From NCBI RefSeq assembly GCF_040545875.1, contig NZ_JBEPMR010000001.1: DNA of 64,000 nt; one strand, given 5' to 3'. Every line of letters begins with the position of its first letter. Position 1 is the stretch's first letter. The notes under the pieces were generated by a model. That model had not been told where the DNA came from. It saw only the letters and a program-made list of their open reading frames with translations, and did not search any database. The DNA is from Faecalicatena_A orotica (GTDB lineage Bacteria > Bacillota > Clostridia > Lachnospirales > Lachnospiraceae). The translations under genes were made by a program, and so were the position numbers. Below, piece by piece: positions 22,879-32,641 of the stretch.

Positions 22879-25269
22879 TTATTTGCCCTGAAGCAGTTCC
22901 TGTGCATAGTAAACGGACTGCATTGCATCCCTGCCGTAAAAGTCTGCCCCGATCATATCCGCATACTCCTGGTTCAGCACGGCGCCCCCGACCATAACCC
23001 TGCAGGAAGGAGCCTGCTTTCTGAGCTGTTTGATTGTCTCTTCCATGCTTACAACCGTTGTTGTCATAAGGGCACTTAAACCAACCAGACGGACATCTTT
23101 CTTAAGCACCGTATCCACAATTAGTTCCGGTGCGACATCTTTTCCGAGGTCTATGACATCGAAACCGTAGTTCTCAAGGAGTACTTTTACGATATTCTTT
23201 CCGATATCATGAATGTCCCCCTTAACCGTTGCCAGTACAATTTTTTCTTTCTTTTCTTCTACCTCTCCATCAGATGCAAAAGCATCTTTCAATATGGCAA
23301 ACGATGCCTTTGCAGCCTCCGCGCTCATCAAAAGCTGCGGGAGGAAGACCGTACCATTCTCAAACCCTTTGCCAACCTTATCCAGTGCAGGAATCAGGAA
23401 TTCATTGATAATATCAAGGGGCTTTCTGTCTTTCACAAGCCCTGATGTAATATGATGGGCCTCTTCTTTCAGCCCTTTTTCAATGGCAGTATCAAGAAGC
23501 ATACTCTGTCCGGCTGATGGTGCCGCCTGTGCCGGGGCTGCCATCTGCGCATATTGGGATATATAAGTTTCGCAGTTTTTATCCAGATTCATCAGTGCGT
23601 GATAAGCATAATAAGACTTCATCATGTCCTCGGAAGAAGGATTGATAATGCCTGCGCTCAGGCCGTTAAACATTGCCATCGTATAAAAATTCGCGTTCAC
23701 AACCGGACGGCTTGGCAGGCCAAAGGAGATATTGGAAACTCCCAGAACTGTATTCACTCCCAGCCCTTCCCTTACTTTCTTTAATGCCTCCAGCGTGACT
23801 TTAGCCCCCTCAGGTTCGGAACTGATCGTCATGGCAAGAACATCAATGACAATATCCTTCTTCTGAATCCCATACTTTCCGGCTTCTTCGATGATGCGGC
23901 GGGCTACCTTGACCCTGCCGTCTGCTGTTGGAGGAATGCCGTCTTCATCGAGGGCAAGTCCGATTACGACTCCTCCATATTTTTGAATCAGGGGGAATAC
24001 GGCATCCATCGACTCCTGCTTGCCGCTGACTGAATTCACCATTGGTTTTCCGTTGTAAATACGAAGCGCCGTTTCCATCGCTTTTACATCCACCGTATCA
24101 ATCTGCAGCGGCAGGCTCGTCACACTCTGAAGTTCTGTCACTACCTCTTTCATCATAGCCGCCTCGTCAATATCGGGGAGTCCGACATTGACATCCAGAA
24201 TATGCGCACCCTTGTCCTGCTGGGTAATTCCCTCTTTCAGAATATAATCCATATCATGCTCTTTTAAAGCCTGTTTAAACTTCTTCTTTCCGGTAGGGTT
24301 GATACGCTCCCCTATAATTTTGGAGCCTTCTCCCAGAAATACAGCCTGCCCATAGGAAGAAACAACCGTCCATTCCTTCGGCTTTAAAGCCACCGGTTCC
24401 ATTCCCCGGCAAAGTCCGGTCATCGCACGGATATGATCCGGGGTTGTACCGCAGCATCCCCCGATGACAACAGCACCTTTTCTGACAATTTCCTGCATCG
24501 TAGAAGCAAACGCTTCGGGAAGAACATCATAAACGGTTTTCCCATTTACCTGTTTGGGAAGACCCGCATTCGGCTTTACAATCACAGGCAGGGAAGAATA
24601 TCTCAGAATCTGTTCCAGAATCGGCATCATCTGTTCCGGACCCAGACCACAGTTAATCCCGAGTGCATCTACCCTGAGCCCTTCCAGAAGTGCCGTGACC
24701 GACGGAACATCTGCTCCGGTCAGCAGTTTCGCACGCTCATCAAAGATCGTAGTTACAAAGACCGGAAGGGAGGTATTCTCCTTAGCTGCCAGCACTGCAG
24801 CCTTCAGCTCGTAGGTATCACTCATCGTCTCAATATGGATCAGGTCAGCCCCTGCTTCCTCGCCATATATCACCACTTCTTTGAATGCTTCATAGGCCTC
24901 CTCGAAATCCAGATCCCCCATAGGCTTTAAAAGCTTTCCGGTCGGACCGATATCCAGGGCCGTATATACTTCACGGTCCACATCCGCAAGTCCTGCCGCC
25001 CTCTTCACATGCCCCACGGCTTTCTCAACAATCTCTTTCAGAGACATGCTGCCGTCATGAAACTTCAAGGCATTTGCACCGAATGTATTGGTCAGTATGA
25101 TGTCGCTTCCAGCTTCTATATACTTTTTATGTATCCCTGTTACAATCTCTGCATGAGTAATATTCCATGTTTCAGGGAGTTCTCCGGGCTTCAGCCCCTC
25201 CGCCTGCAAAAGAGTTCCCATTCCGCCGTCAAAAAACAGCAGTTCTTTTCCTAATCTGTCTAAAATCAT
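22879..25269 (-). CDS. metH: Cobalamin-dependent methionine synthase (without activation domain)
   Basis: Transfers the methyl group of 5-methyltetrahydrofolate via cobalamin to homocysteine. 796 residues from the ATG at 25269 (AAAGGA upstream). Modules in order: homocysteine-binding domain (FFDGGMGTLLQ; zinc ligands C207, C272, C273 in GINCGLGP and GGCCGTT), pterin-binding domain (about 310-570), cobalamin cap and Rossmann domain with the DxHxxG histidine at about H687 in GDIHDIGKN. The C-terminal SAM-binding reactivation domain of E. coli MetH is missing and is encoded separately by the gene immediately upstream. Last gene of a metF-activation-metH cluster. Confidence 0.95.
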   Translation of the reverse strand: MILDRLGKELLFFDGGMGTLLQAEGLKPGELPETWNITHAEIVTGIHKKYIEAGSDIILTNTFGANALKFHDGSMSLKEIVEKAVGHVKRAAGLADVDREVYTALDIGPTGKLLKPMGDLDFEEAYEAFKEVVIYGEEAGADLIHIETMSDTYELKAAVLAAKENTSLPVFVTTIFDERAKLLTGADVPSVTALLEGLRVDALGINCGLGPEQMMPILEQILRYSSLPVIVKPNAGLPKQVNGKTVYDVLPEAFASTMQEIVRKGAVVIGGCCGTTPDHIRAMTGLCRGMEPVALKPKEWTVVSSYGQAVFLGEGSKIIGERINPTGKKKFKQALKEHDMDYILKEGITQQDKGAHILDVNVGLPDIDEAAMMKEVVTELQSVTSLPLQIDTVDVKAMETALRIYNGKPMVNSVSGKQESMDAVFPLIQKYGGVVIGLALDEDGIPPTADGRVKVARRIIEEAGKYGIQKKDIVIDVLAMTISSEPEGAKVTLEALKKVREGLGVNTVLGVSNISFGLPSRPVVNANFYTMAMFNGLSAGIINPSSEDMMKSYYAYHALMNLDKNCETYISQYAQMAAPAQAAPSAGQSMLLDTAIEKGLKEEAHHITSGLVKDRKPLDIINEFLIPALDKVGKGFENGTVFLPQLLMSAEAAKASFAILKDAFASDGEVEEKKEKIVLATVKGDIHDIGKNIVKVLLENYGFDVIDLGKDVAPELIVDTVLKKDVRLVGLSALMTTTVVSMEETIKQLRKQAPSCRVMVGGAVLNQEYADMIGADFYGRDAMQSVYYAQELLQGK

Positions 25270-25288
25270 ATGATGTCCTTTCCGCTTA

Positions 25289-25930
25289 TTATCTTCTGTA
25301 TATGCAATCCTTTTTTTCACAAACTTCACAGCCCTTTATATGGCATTTCTCCGCCGTATCACTTGCCCCAATCACGGCAGTTACAGATTTCGTCGGCGTC
25401 ATCATGTAACTGTCCGTCATCGTAAGCCCGATCGTCTTCGCACAATTCAGCATCTGTATGAGCGGGGCCTGAAAGCGAATGTCGAAATCTCCATATCCGG
25501 GACTGAATCTCGGCCTTAAGTGAAGCCCTTCTTTTTCCATTTCCATGCCAATCTCAGTCTGGCACCTGTCACAGTATTCCTCAAGCAAAGCGGCCGCGCA
25601 TGCCTGAAGTACAACAGCCCCCGCCATATCTGTGACAGATGCACGTGTAATCAGCCTGTCAACACCGGCACCAAGCGTAGCGCCAAACAGAATAACTTTC
25701 CTGCATCCTTTGAGATTCCTGCCGAGACTTGAACTCTGTATCGCACTCGTTCCTATTGTAAACTCATCATCCGCCGTCTGATTGAAATCAAAGATGCGAT
25801 AGATGGATTTCCTGCCTGCCGTCTCCTCCAGATTCCGAAAAGAATCTGAAATCAAAGCAAGAGTTCTTTCATCTACCGCATGCTTTCCATACCCCAGATA
25901 ACGGATGGCCTCTTTTGTCATATCATCCAT
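25289..25930 (-). CDS. MetH activation-domain protein (stand-alone)
   Basis: 213 residues resembling the vitamin B12-dependent methionine synthase activation domain, with an ATLGAGVDRLITRA-type segment and a C-terminal RFSPGYGDF motif that matches the SAM-binding region of MetH activation domains. It probably binds AdoMet and reductively remethylates cobalamin that has become oxidised in the truncated MetH. GGAG precedes the ATG. The stop lies 19 bases before the metH start and the metF gene is 12 bases upstream, so all three should be cotranscribed. Confidence 0.88.
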   Translation of the reverse strand: MDDMTKEAIRYLGYGKHAVDERTLALISDSFRNLEETAGRKSIYRIFDFNQTADDEFTIGTSAIQSSSLGRNLKGCRKVILFGATLGAGVDRLITRASVTDMAGAVVLQACAAALLEEYCDRCQTEIGMEMEKEGLHLRPRFSPGYGDFDIRFQAPLIQMLNCAKTIGLTMTDSYMMTPTKSVTAVIGASDTAEKCHIKGCEVCEKKDCIYRR

Positions 25931-25942
25931 CTGTTATAACTC

Positions 25943-26812
25943 CTAGCATTTTATTATTTCTGATAAATTGCGCATAATTGCTTCTGCTGTCTCTGGCTTA
26001 TTCATGGAATAAATATGAATATTCTTCACACCATTCGCAAGCAGGTCGATAATCTGATCCGTTGCATATGCGATCCCGGCCTGTTCCATCGCATTCGGAT
26101 AATCACCGAACCTGTCCAGAATTGCCTGAAATCTTCTTGGGAAAACTGTCCCGGATAATTCTAAGCTGCGCTTCATCTGCTTTGCACTCGTAATAGGCAT
26201 GATACCCGGCAGCACCGGTACCGTGATTCCGGCTTCACGGATACGGTATAAAAAATTGTAATGAATATCATTGTCGAAAAACATCTGGGTCGTCAGAAAA
26301 TCAACACCGCTGTCCACTTTCTGCTTCAGAAACTTGATATCATCTTCCTTGTGCTCATTCTCAACATGGCCCTCCGGATAACAGGCTGCGCCGATACAGA
26401 AATCACCTGACCTGCGAATCTCCTCAACCAATTCGTAAGCATAATGGAACCTGTCTTCTGTCGGGAACGGCTGGTCTGCAGGGATGTCCCCGCGGAGCGC
26501 CAGAATGTTCTCTATTCCCAGTTCTTTCAGATTCGAGATTACACCCCTCACCTCATCCTTTGTGGATGATGCACATGTAAGGTGTGCCAGACTCTCGACC
26601 CCCAGATCCTCTTTGATATGCTTCGCGATCTTCGCTGTATTCCTGCTGGTTCCGCCGCCGGCACCGTATGTTACGCTGATGAAATCAGGCCTAAGTTCAG
26701 CAATCCTGTCTGTAGCCCTCATTACATTATCAACCCCCGCGTCTGTCTTTGGCGGAAATACTTCAAACGATATATGTATCCTGTCTTCTTTCAGTCTGTC
26801 TATAATCTTCAT
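25943..26812 (-). CDS. metF: 5,10-Methylenetetrahydrofolate reductase
   Basis: 289 residues, TIM-barrel flavoprotein reducing methylene-THF to methyl-THF, the methyl donor for the MetH encoded downstream. Family motifs present: ISFEVFPPKT near the N-terminus with the catalytic glutamate, SVTYGAGGGTS, LALRGDIP and GAACYPEGH. Length is typical for the bacterial catalytic domain. AGGAGAG precedes the ATG. It starts 42 bases after the glgA stop with no terminator visible between, so read-through from glgA is possible. Confidence 0.95.
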   Translation of the reverse strand: MKIIDRLKEDRIHISFEVFPPKTDAGVDNVMRATDRIAELRPDFISVTYGAGGGTSRNTAKIAKHIKEDLGVESLAHLTCASSTKDEVRGVISNLKELGIENILALRGDIPADQPFPTEDRFHYAYELVEEIRRSGDFCIGAACYPEGHVENEHKEDDIKFLKQKVDSGVDFLTTQMFFDNDIHYNFLYRIREAGITVPVLPGIMPITSAKQMKRSLELSGTVFPRRFQAILDRFGDYPNAMEQAGIAYATDQIIDLLANGVKNIHIYSMNKPETAEAIMRNLSEIIKC

Positions 26813-26854
26813 GCCTTTACTCTCCTGTGTATCGTTTTCACGCAGCAGCCCCTT

Positions 26855-28303
26855 CTATTCACCGATCAGGCTCTTATATAAATCATTGTACTGCCTTGCA
26901 GAATTCTTCCATGAAAAGTCCATATTCATGGCGCGCTCTACAATTTTATTCCAGTCACGTTTCTTATCATAATAGATACGTTCTGCGTAACGGACGGTAT
27001 TCAGCATCTCCTGCGCATTGTAATTGCTGAAGCTGAAACCAGTTCCGGTCTTTTCAAATTCGTTATAGGGTTCTACAGTATCTTTCAAACCGCCGGTCTC
27101 CCTTACGATCGGGATTGTTCCGTAGCGGAGGCTCATAAGCTGGCTTAACCCGCATGGTTCAAATAAGGAAGGCATAAGGAACGCATCACATGATGCATAA
27201 ATTTTATGCGATAACTCCTCCGAATAAAAGATATTGGCAGAAACCTTTCCTGAGTATTTCCATGCAAAATGTCTGAACATGTTCTCGTATTTTGCATCTC
27301 CTGTGCCAAGTACGACAATCTGAACCGCATCCTGGCAAAGTTCATCCATAACATAGTCTATCAGGTCAAACCCCTTCTGGTCCGTCAGTCTGGATACCAT
27401 TCCGATCAACATTACTTTATTGTCTTTCTCCAGCCCGAGTTCTTCCTGAAGAGCCGCCTTATTAAAAGGTTTGTTCTTTCTGAAAGTCTCTACGGTAAAC
27501 TTTCTCGCAATCCTGGTATCTGAAAACGGACAATACTCTTCATAATCCAGCCCGTTCACAATACCGCATAAATCATTGGCTCTCGCCCTCATCAATCCAT
27601 CAAGTGCCTCCCCGTAGAACGGAGTCTTAATCTCCTCCGCATAGGTCTGGCTGACGGTCGTTACTTTATCTGCATATACGATTCCGCCTTTGAGCAGATT
27701 CGCATCTTTGTATGCTTCCATCTTATCCGGAGCGAAATAATATTCCGGCAGCCCGGTGATCTGGCGTACAGTCTTCGTGTCCCATACTCCCTGGAATTTT
27801 AAGTTATGTATTGTCATTACAGACTTGATCCCCCGGTAATACTCCCCAAGATAACGGAAGTTATCCAGATAAACAGGAATCAGCCCTGTCTGCCAGTCAT
27901 GACAGTGGATCAGATCCGGGCGGAAACCGATCACCGGAAGAATACTAAGCACTGCCTTTGAGAAAAATGCAAACTTCTCAATATTCCACTTAGGATCCCC
28001 GTCATACGGTGCAAAACCGCCAAAATAAAATTCATTGTCAATAAAATAAAAGGTGATCTTGTCATATACACACTTCAAGATTCCGACATACTGGTCGACT
28101 CCAGCGATGTCCATATAAAAATGACTTTCATACTCCAGCATATCTTTCCACTTCTGGTTCATGCATGTATACTTTGGCAGAACAACCCTGACATCATATT
28201 CCTTCTTGTCGAAATACTTTGGCAATGAGCCGACAACATCTGCCAATCCACCTGTTTTAATAAAAGGTACACATTCTGAAGATGCAAATAAAATGTTTTT
28301 CAT
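26855..28303 (-). CDS. glgA: Glycogen synthase
   Basis: 482 residues, GT5-family glucosyltransferase extending alpha-1,4-glucan from ADP-glucose. The N-terminal ADP-glucose-binding motif is KTGGLADVVGSLPK (from residue 17). The C-terminal GT-B domain has the conserved EPCGLSQ loop and the RYGTIPIVRETGGLKDTVEPY segment. GGAGGG precedes the ATG. No other glycogen genes are adjacent; it lies just downstream of spo0A, with a TATAAT in the 84-bp gap but a poor -35. Glycogen storage is common in spore formers. Confidence 0.95.
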   Translation of the reverse strand: MKNILFASSECVPFIKTGGLADVVGSLPKYFDKKEYDVRVVLPKYTCMNQKWKDMLEYESHFYMDIAGVDQYVGILKCVYDKITFYFIDNEFYFGGFAPYDGDPKWNIEKFAFFSKAVLSILPVIGFRPDLIHCHDWQTGLIPVYLDNFRYLGEYYRGIKSVMTIHNLKFQGVWDTKTVRQITGLPEYYFAPDKMEAYKDANLLKGGIVYADKVTTVSQTYAEEIKTPFYGEALDGLMRARANDLCGIVNGLDYEEYCPFSDTRIARKFTVETFRKNKPFNKAALQEELGLEKDNKVMLIGMVSRLTDQKGFDLIDYVMDELCQDAVQIVVLGTGDAKYENMFRHFAWKYSGKVSANIFYSEELSHKIYASCDAFLMPSLFEPCGLSQLMSLRYGTIPIVRETGGLKDTVEPYNEFEKTGTGFSFSNYNAQEMLNTVRYAERIYYDKKRDWNKIVERAMNMDFSWKNSARQYNDLYKSLIGE

Positions 28304-28387
28304 AAATACATCCCTCCACTTTCCTTGAGTTCTCTTCGAAGCCTTATTACTGACTATTATACCTCATTTTCTGAGCAAAGGGAAGAA

Positions 28388-29176
28388 TTATCTGTGCTTA
28401 TACTCCAATTGGATCGTATCCGCAATCAAAGCTATGAATTCAGAGTTCGTCGGTTTCCCCTTTCCTGTGCTGACAGTATAACCAAACAATTCATCCAGCG
28501 TATCCAGTTTCCCGCGGTTCCACGCCACTTCAATTGCATGGCGGATTGCGCGCTCCACACGGCTGGATGTTGTCTGATATTTCTTTGCCACTGTCGGATA
28601 TAGTACTTTTGTAATAGCATTCAGTACATCCATATCTTCAACAGCCATCATTATTGCATCTCTTAAATAATGGTACCCTTTGATATGTGCAGGAATCCCA
28701 ATCTCATGAAGCATGTTAGTGACACGGTTTTCCAGGTCTTCTTCTCTGATATTGGTATTTCCAGTAATTTCATCATTTTTCTTATCGTGATTCCGGAACA
28801 CTTTTCTTACAGTTTTTATACGATTCAACAACATCTCGTTATTAAAAGGTTTCATGATGTAGTAATTTGCGCCTTTGTTGAAAGCATCTTCTGTAATTTT
28901 TTCCTGTCCAACCGCTGTTACGACAATAAAATCAGGGCGTTTTGTCATAGTTTTATCCTGATTAATCTGCTCCATAACGGTTAATCCGTCCATTTTCGGC
29001 ATAATCAGATCAAGTAAAACCACGTCTGGCTGTTGATTTCTGATGATTTGACACATCTCCTCACCGTTTTTAGCCTTTCCCACCACATTCAGTTCCTTGT
29101 CCATGTTGATAATTTCTTCCAGTAAATCCAGAATTCTCTCATTATCATCAGCGATGGCCACGTTTAAATGTTCCAT
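28388..29176 (-). CDS. spo0A: Stage 0 sporulation master regulator Spo0A
   Basis: 262-residue response regulator that commits the cell to sporulation. The receiver domain (1-125) has D10-D11, phospho-acceptor D56 in DVVLLDLIMPKMDG, and the conserved lysine in YYIMKPF. The C-terminal Spo0A domain contains the recognition helix region SRVERAIRHAIEVAWNRG that binds TTGTCGAA-like 0A boxes. Gene order spoIVB-spo0A is the classic Firmicute arrangement. The 92-bp upstream gap holds a sigma-A-type promoter and a 0A box, which suggests autoregulation. Confidence 0.98.
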   Translation of the reverse strand: MEHLNVAIADDNERILDLLEEIINMDKELNVVGKAKNGEEMCQIIRNQQPDVVLLDLIMPKMDGLTVMEQINQDKTMTKRPDFIVVTAVGQEKITEDAFNKGANYYIMKPFNNEMLLNRIKTVRKVFRNHDKKNDEITGNTNIREEDLENRVTNMLHEIGIPAHIKGYHYLRDAIMMAVEDMDVLNAITKVLYPTVAKKYQTTSSRVERAIRHAIEVAWNRGKLDTLDELFGYTVSTGKGKPTNSEFIALIADTIQLEYKHR

Positions 29177-29224
29177 AATCCCTCTCTCCTCTTAAGGACC
29201 CGGACTGAGAAACGCCACTCGATT

Positions 29225-29279
29225 ATTATATCTGTCAATGATTGCAGAATCAAGGGTAATTTGTTGCTCTAATTCGACA
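29225..29279 (-). promoter_or_regulatory. spo0A promoter with upstream 0A box
   Basis: Minus strand: 0A box core TGTCGAA (29279-29273, inside the last spoIVB codons), TTGATT -35 (29253-29248), 17-base spacer, TATAAT -10 (29230-29225). The box sits 20 bases before the -35, a position fitting Spo0A~P autoregulation. Confidence 0.75.
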
Positions 29280-30351
29280 AACTATGACTTGCAACATTCT
29301 CCAGCATATTTTCGATAAAAATGCCGTAACCTTTTGTGGAATCCTGCACGAATACATGGGTCACAGCACCGATCAGTTTCCCATTCTGGAGGATGGGGCT
29401 CCCGCTCATCCCCTGTATGATTCCCCCCGTCTTTTCAAGGAGTCCGGGGTCTGTCACCTGGATCACCAGTCCCTTGTTGGCTTCCCGTCCGGAATAGTCG
29501 ATATCTGTCACCTTAATGTTATATTCCTTGACCTCATTGTCGACAAAGCAACGTATTGTCGCGTCGCCCACTTCCACCTCTTCTTTGGCCGCAGTCTGTA
29601 CAGGAATCTGGTCGGTAAACAGTTCGTCGATTTTGTCAACCTTTCCATATATTCCTTCGTCTGTATTTTTTTCAATAGTGCCTAATTTGTTGTAGCCGTT
29701 ATAGACAATGATGCCTTCCATGCTTCCCGGAATTCCATTTTCACCCTTTTTTATGGAATGGATGCTCGTCTTGTACAGGGTTCCGTCTGCAATTGACAGC
29801 AGGACATTCGTATCTGTGTCATGGATCCCATGCCCCAGAGCACCGAATTCACTGTTCCCTGTCAAAAACGTTACGGTTCCCAGCCCCTGTACATTGTCCC
29901 TCACCCAGATTCCCAGCTTGTACTCATCCGGTTCACATTCTACAGGCTTAACCTTCACATCAATCGTCTCATCATCTCTTCTTAACTGCAGTACGACTTC
30001 ATCCTCATCGAGTTCTTTCAGTGATTCCATCAATTCTTTCTTATTATCAATCTTTTTCCCGTTAAATCCGGTAATATAATCCCCGCATTTTACCAGATGG
30101 CCTGCCGGTTCATAATCCACACCGTCTATTCCTTTGATATGGTCTGTATCCAGCACCATCACCCCGTCTGTCTCCATATAGATACCAACCGGCATTCCGC
30201 CAACCAGCACAGTATCTTCGCTGATTGCTTCTGTGCTGACCTCAGTCTGCTCCACAGCATCAGCCGCCATCCACCCAAAATATCCCGCCGCCGAAGACAA
30301 AAAAACAGCAGAAAATAAAACAAGCAGTCGATTCTGCCAGCGCTTATCCAT
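29269..30351 (-). CDS. spoIVB: SpoIVB serine peptidase
   Basis: S55-family signalling protease. In Bacillus it is secreted by the forespore and cuts SpoIVFA to trigger pro-sigma-K processing. 360 residues from the ATG at 30351 (GAAGGG upstream; the in-frame codon at 30381 is less likely). An N-terminal membrane anchor (residues about 8-28) is followed by a PDZ domain (GDYITGFNGKKIDNKKELME), then the peptidase domain with a GALGHGIHD histidine and nucleophile S318 in GMSGSPIL. Separated from recN by a terminator and followed directly by spo0A. Confidence 0.95.
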   Translation of the reverse strand: MDKRWQNRLLVLFSAVFLSSAAGYFGWMAADAVEQTEVSTEAISEDTVLVGGMPVGIYMETDGVMVLDTDHIKGIDGVDYEPAGHLVKCGDYITGFNGKKIDNKKELMESLKELDEDEVVLQLRRDDETIDVKVKPVECEPDEYKLGIWVRDNVQGLGTVTFLTGNSEFGALGHGIHDTDTNVLLSIADGTLYKTSIHSIKKGENGIPGSMEGIIVYNGYNKLGTIEKNTDEGIYGKVDKIDELFTDQIPVQTAAKEEVEVGDATIRCFVDNEVKEYNIKVTDIDYSGREANKGLVIQVTDPGLLEKTGGIIQGMSGSPILQNGKLIGAVTHVFVQDSTKGYGIFIENMLENVASHSLSN

Positions 30352-30424
30352 GCATCCACACCCTTCCCGTGCTTCTGTCAATTAACTGACATGCACTTTT
30401 TAAAATGGAGTTTCCCTTATTAGA

Positions 30425-30458
30425 AAGAAAAACGGATACCATCTCTGGTATCCGTTTT
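30425..30458 (-). terminator. Terminator between recN and spoIVB
   Basis: Minus strand: AAACGGATACCA pairs with TGGTATCCGTTT around a four-base loop, followed by a T-run. It separates the recN transcript from the sporulation genes. Confidence 0.9.
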
Positions 30459-30492
30459 AGTATGTGTACACATAGCAGTTTTCACTCTGGTA

Positions 30493-32169
30493 TTATATTT
30501 CACGCTTTGCCATTTCTTTCATCTCCGCGGCGCTCTCCAGAATCTTGCCGGTAACTTTTGCACCGCCTAAGAGTCTCGCAAGCTCCTCGACAGACTCCTG
30601 TTCTCCAAGACAGGAGATTTCTGTTTTTGTGATATTAGACTTTGCTTCTTTCTGAATCAGATAATGGGCATCTGCCATTGCTGCAATCTGGGGAAGGTGT
30701 GTGATACAGATCACCTGCCGGCTGTTTCCGATCACGTGCATCTTCTCCGCGACTTTACCGGCCGTTATCCCGCTTATTCCTGTGTCAATCTCATCAAAAA
30801 TCAGGGTCGGCGTATCCTCTTTATCCGCAAGCACCGTCTTGATTGCAAGCATAATTCTGGAAAGTTCACCGCCGGATGCCACATTTCCCAGCGGTTTTAG
30901 GTCTTCTCCCGGATTTGTCGAGATGTAAAATTCACCATCGTCCACTCCATTGGAAGAATAGGTTTCAAGACGGTTAAGCCGCATTTCAAACTTCACATCG
31001 AGAAAATTCAGGTCTTTCAGCCCCTGCGTGATTTCTTTCACAAAAGAAACGGATGCCTTTTGCCTCTCTTTACTTAATGCAACAGAATGCTTCTCCAATT
31101 CTTTTTCGCATTTTTTAAGGTTCTCTTCCAATTCAGCAATATAATTTTCATAATCTTTCAGTTCGTTTAGTCTTTCCTTCCTGATCTGGCAATATTCCTG
31201 GATTTCACTGACACTGTTCCCATATTTTGCCTTTAAATGGTTGATCAGGTTCAGGCGGTTCTCTGTCTCGTAAAAATCTTCCTCTGAAAAATCAAAGCTC
31301 TTTTCATATTCGGAAAGTTCCCGGTTAAAATCATTCAGAAGGCTGTCAATCTCTACAAGCTGTTCATACAGGGCAGCGCCCTTGTCATCACACTCACTGA
31401 CATCCTGGAATGCACGTATTGCACGGCTTAGCAGGTCGCTGGCGTTCCCTGCGGCAGATTCACTTGTATACTGGTAAGTCTCCGAGATTCCTTCCGTAAA
31501 GCGTCTGCTCTCTGTCATACGCTGATAGAGTGATTCCAGTTCCTCATCTTCATTCATCCGAAGGCCTGCTTCTTCAATCTCCCTCACTTCAAACTCTGTC
31601 AGAGAAATTTCTTTCTGCCTGCTTTGTTCATCCATACCGGATTCTTCCACTGCCTTTTTACATTTCTGGTACTCCCTGTAAGCTCTGGAAATAGAAGCCT
31701 TCATCGGCTCTATTTTGTCCTTTGCGTAAACGTCCAGAAGGGCCAGATGGTTCTTTTTATGTAACAGCGCCTGGTGCTCGTGCTGCCCGTGAATGTCAAT
31801 CAGAATACTGGCTACATCTTTCAACACACTCATATTGACCGTCTCGCCGTTAATCTTGCTTACAGAACGTCCTTCCATTAGTTTTCTGGACAGCACCAGC
31901 ATCCCGTCTTCCGGGAAAATATCCAGAGCCTCCAGTTGTTTTACAACAGACTCATCCTCTGCGGTAAAGATCAACTCCACAAGGCCGAACTGTGCGCCGC
32001 TGCGAAGCATATCTGCGTTATACCTGCCGCCGAGGGCAAGGTTCACAGAGCCCAGAATAATAGATTTCCCGGCTCCTGTCTCTCCGGTCAGGATATTTAA
32101 CCCCTGCCGGAATTCTACTTCAATTTCATCAATCAATGCTAAGTTTTTTACATGCAGATATTGTAACAT
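30493..32169 (-). CDS. recN: DNA repair protein RecN
   Basis: 558-residue SMC-like ATPase acting early in double-strand-break repair. The Walker A motif GETGAGKS lies near residue 30, a long central coiled coil runs from about 150 to 370, and the C-terminal ABC signature ASGGELSRIMLA is followed by Walker B (PTLIFDEIDTGISG). It starts nine bases after the argR stop and AGGAAAAAAAT serves as ribosome site. Last gene of the nusB-to-recN run. Confidence 0.97.
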   Translation of the reverse strand: MLQYLHVKNLALIDEIEVEFRQGLNILTGETGAGKSIILGSVNLALGGRYNADMLRSGAQFGLVELIFTAEDESVVKQLEALDIFPEDGMLVLSRKLMEGRSVSKINGETVNMSVLKDVASILIDIHGQHEHQALLHKKNHLALLDVYAKDKIEPMKASISRAYREYQKCKKAVEESGMDEQSRQKEISLTEFEVREIEEAGLRMNEDEELESLYQRMTESRRFTEGISETYQYTSESAAGNASDLLSRAIRAFQDVSECDDKGAALYEQLVEIDSLLNDFNRELSEYEKSFDFSEEDFYETENRLNLINHLKAKYGNSVSEIQEYCQIRKERLNELKDYENYIAELEENLKKCEKELEKHSVALSKERQKASVSFVKEITQGLKDLNFLDVKFEMRLNRLETYSSNGVDDGEFYISTNPGEDLKPLGNVASGGELSRIMLAIKTVLADKEDTPTLIFDEIDTGISGITAGKVAEKMHVIGNSRQVICITHLPQIAAMADAHYLIQKEAKSNITKTEISCLGEQESVEELARLLGGAKVTGKILESAAEMKEMAKREI

Positions 32170-32178
32170 ATTTTTTTC

Positions 32179-32637
32179 CTAATTCCCTTTTGACACAATC
32201 TTCCGAATCTTGTCCATAACAGCTACTGTCTCATCTACACTGCGAATCGCACACATAATCGTGTCATCCCCTGCGATACAGCCCACTACTTCTTTCCATT
32301 TCATAGCGTCGATTGCCGCTGCAACTGCCATTGCCATGCCTGAGACCGTTTTAATTACAAGAATATTCTGTGCCATATCCATTGAAATATACCCGTCTTT
32401 CAGTACACGGATATACTTCTCACTCATCCCGTCTTCTTCGGGCCTCAGCACTACATATTTTTGCTTTCCGCCATCCACTGATACCTTGGTAAGCTTCAGG
32501 TCACGGATGTCTCTGGAAACGGTTGCCTGAGTTACTTTGAATCCCGCATTATTCAGACGCTCCGCCAGTTCCTCCTGTGTTTCAATATCATTCTGGCTAA
32601 TTAATTCGATTATTTTTGCATGACGACTGACCTTCAT
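32179..32637 (-). CDS. argR: Arginine repressor ArgR/AhrC
   Basis: 152 residues. An N-terminal winged helix (about 1-70, RHAKIIELISQNDIETQEEL) binds ARG boxes; the C-terminal hexamerisation and arginine-binding domain has GCIAGDDTIMCA with the paired aspartates. It represses arginine synthesis and activates catabolism. No arginine genes are near; its place between nadK and recN is conserved in Firmicutes and probably reflects cotranscription only. Confidence 0.96.
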   Translation of the reverse strand: MKVSRHAKIIELISQNDIETQEELAERLNNAGFKVTQATVSRDIRDLKLTKVSVDGGKQKYVVLRPEEDGMSEKYIRVLKDGYISMDMAQNILVIKTVSGMAMAVAAAIDAMKWKEVVGCIAGDDTIMCAIRSVDETVAVMDKIRKIVSKGN

Positions 32638-32641
32638 TGTT

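Noticed and set aside
26813..26854. SAM or cobalamin riboswitch controlling metF-metH
   Set aside because: Only 42 bases separate glgA and metF, and no riboswitch motif or terminator is visible there or in the 84 bases before glgA.
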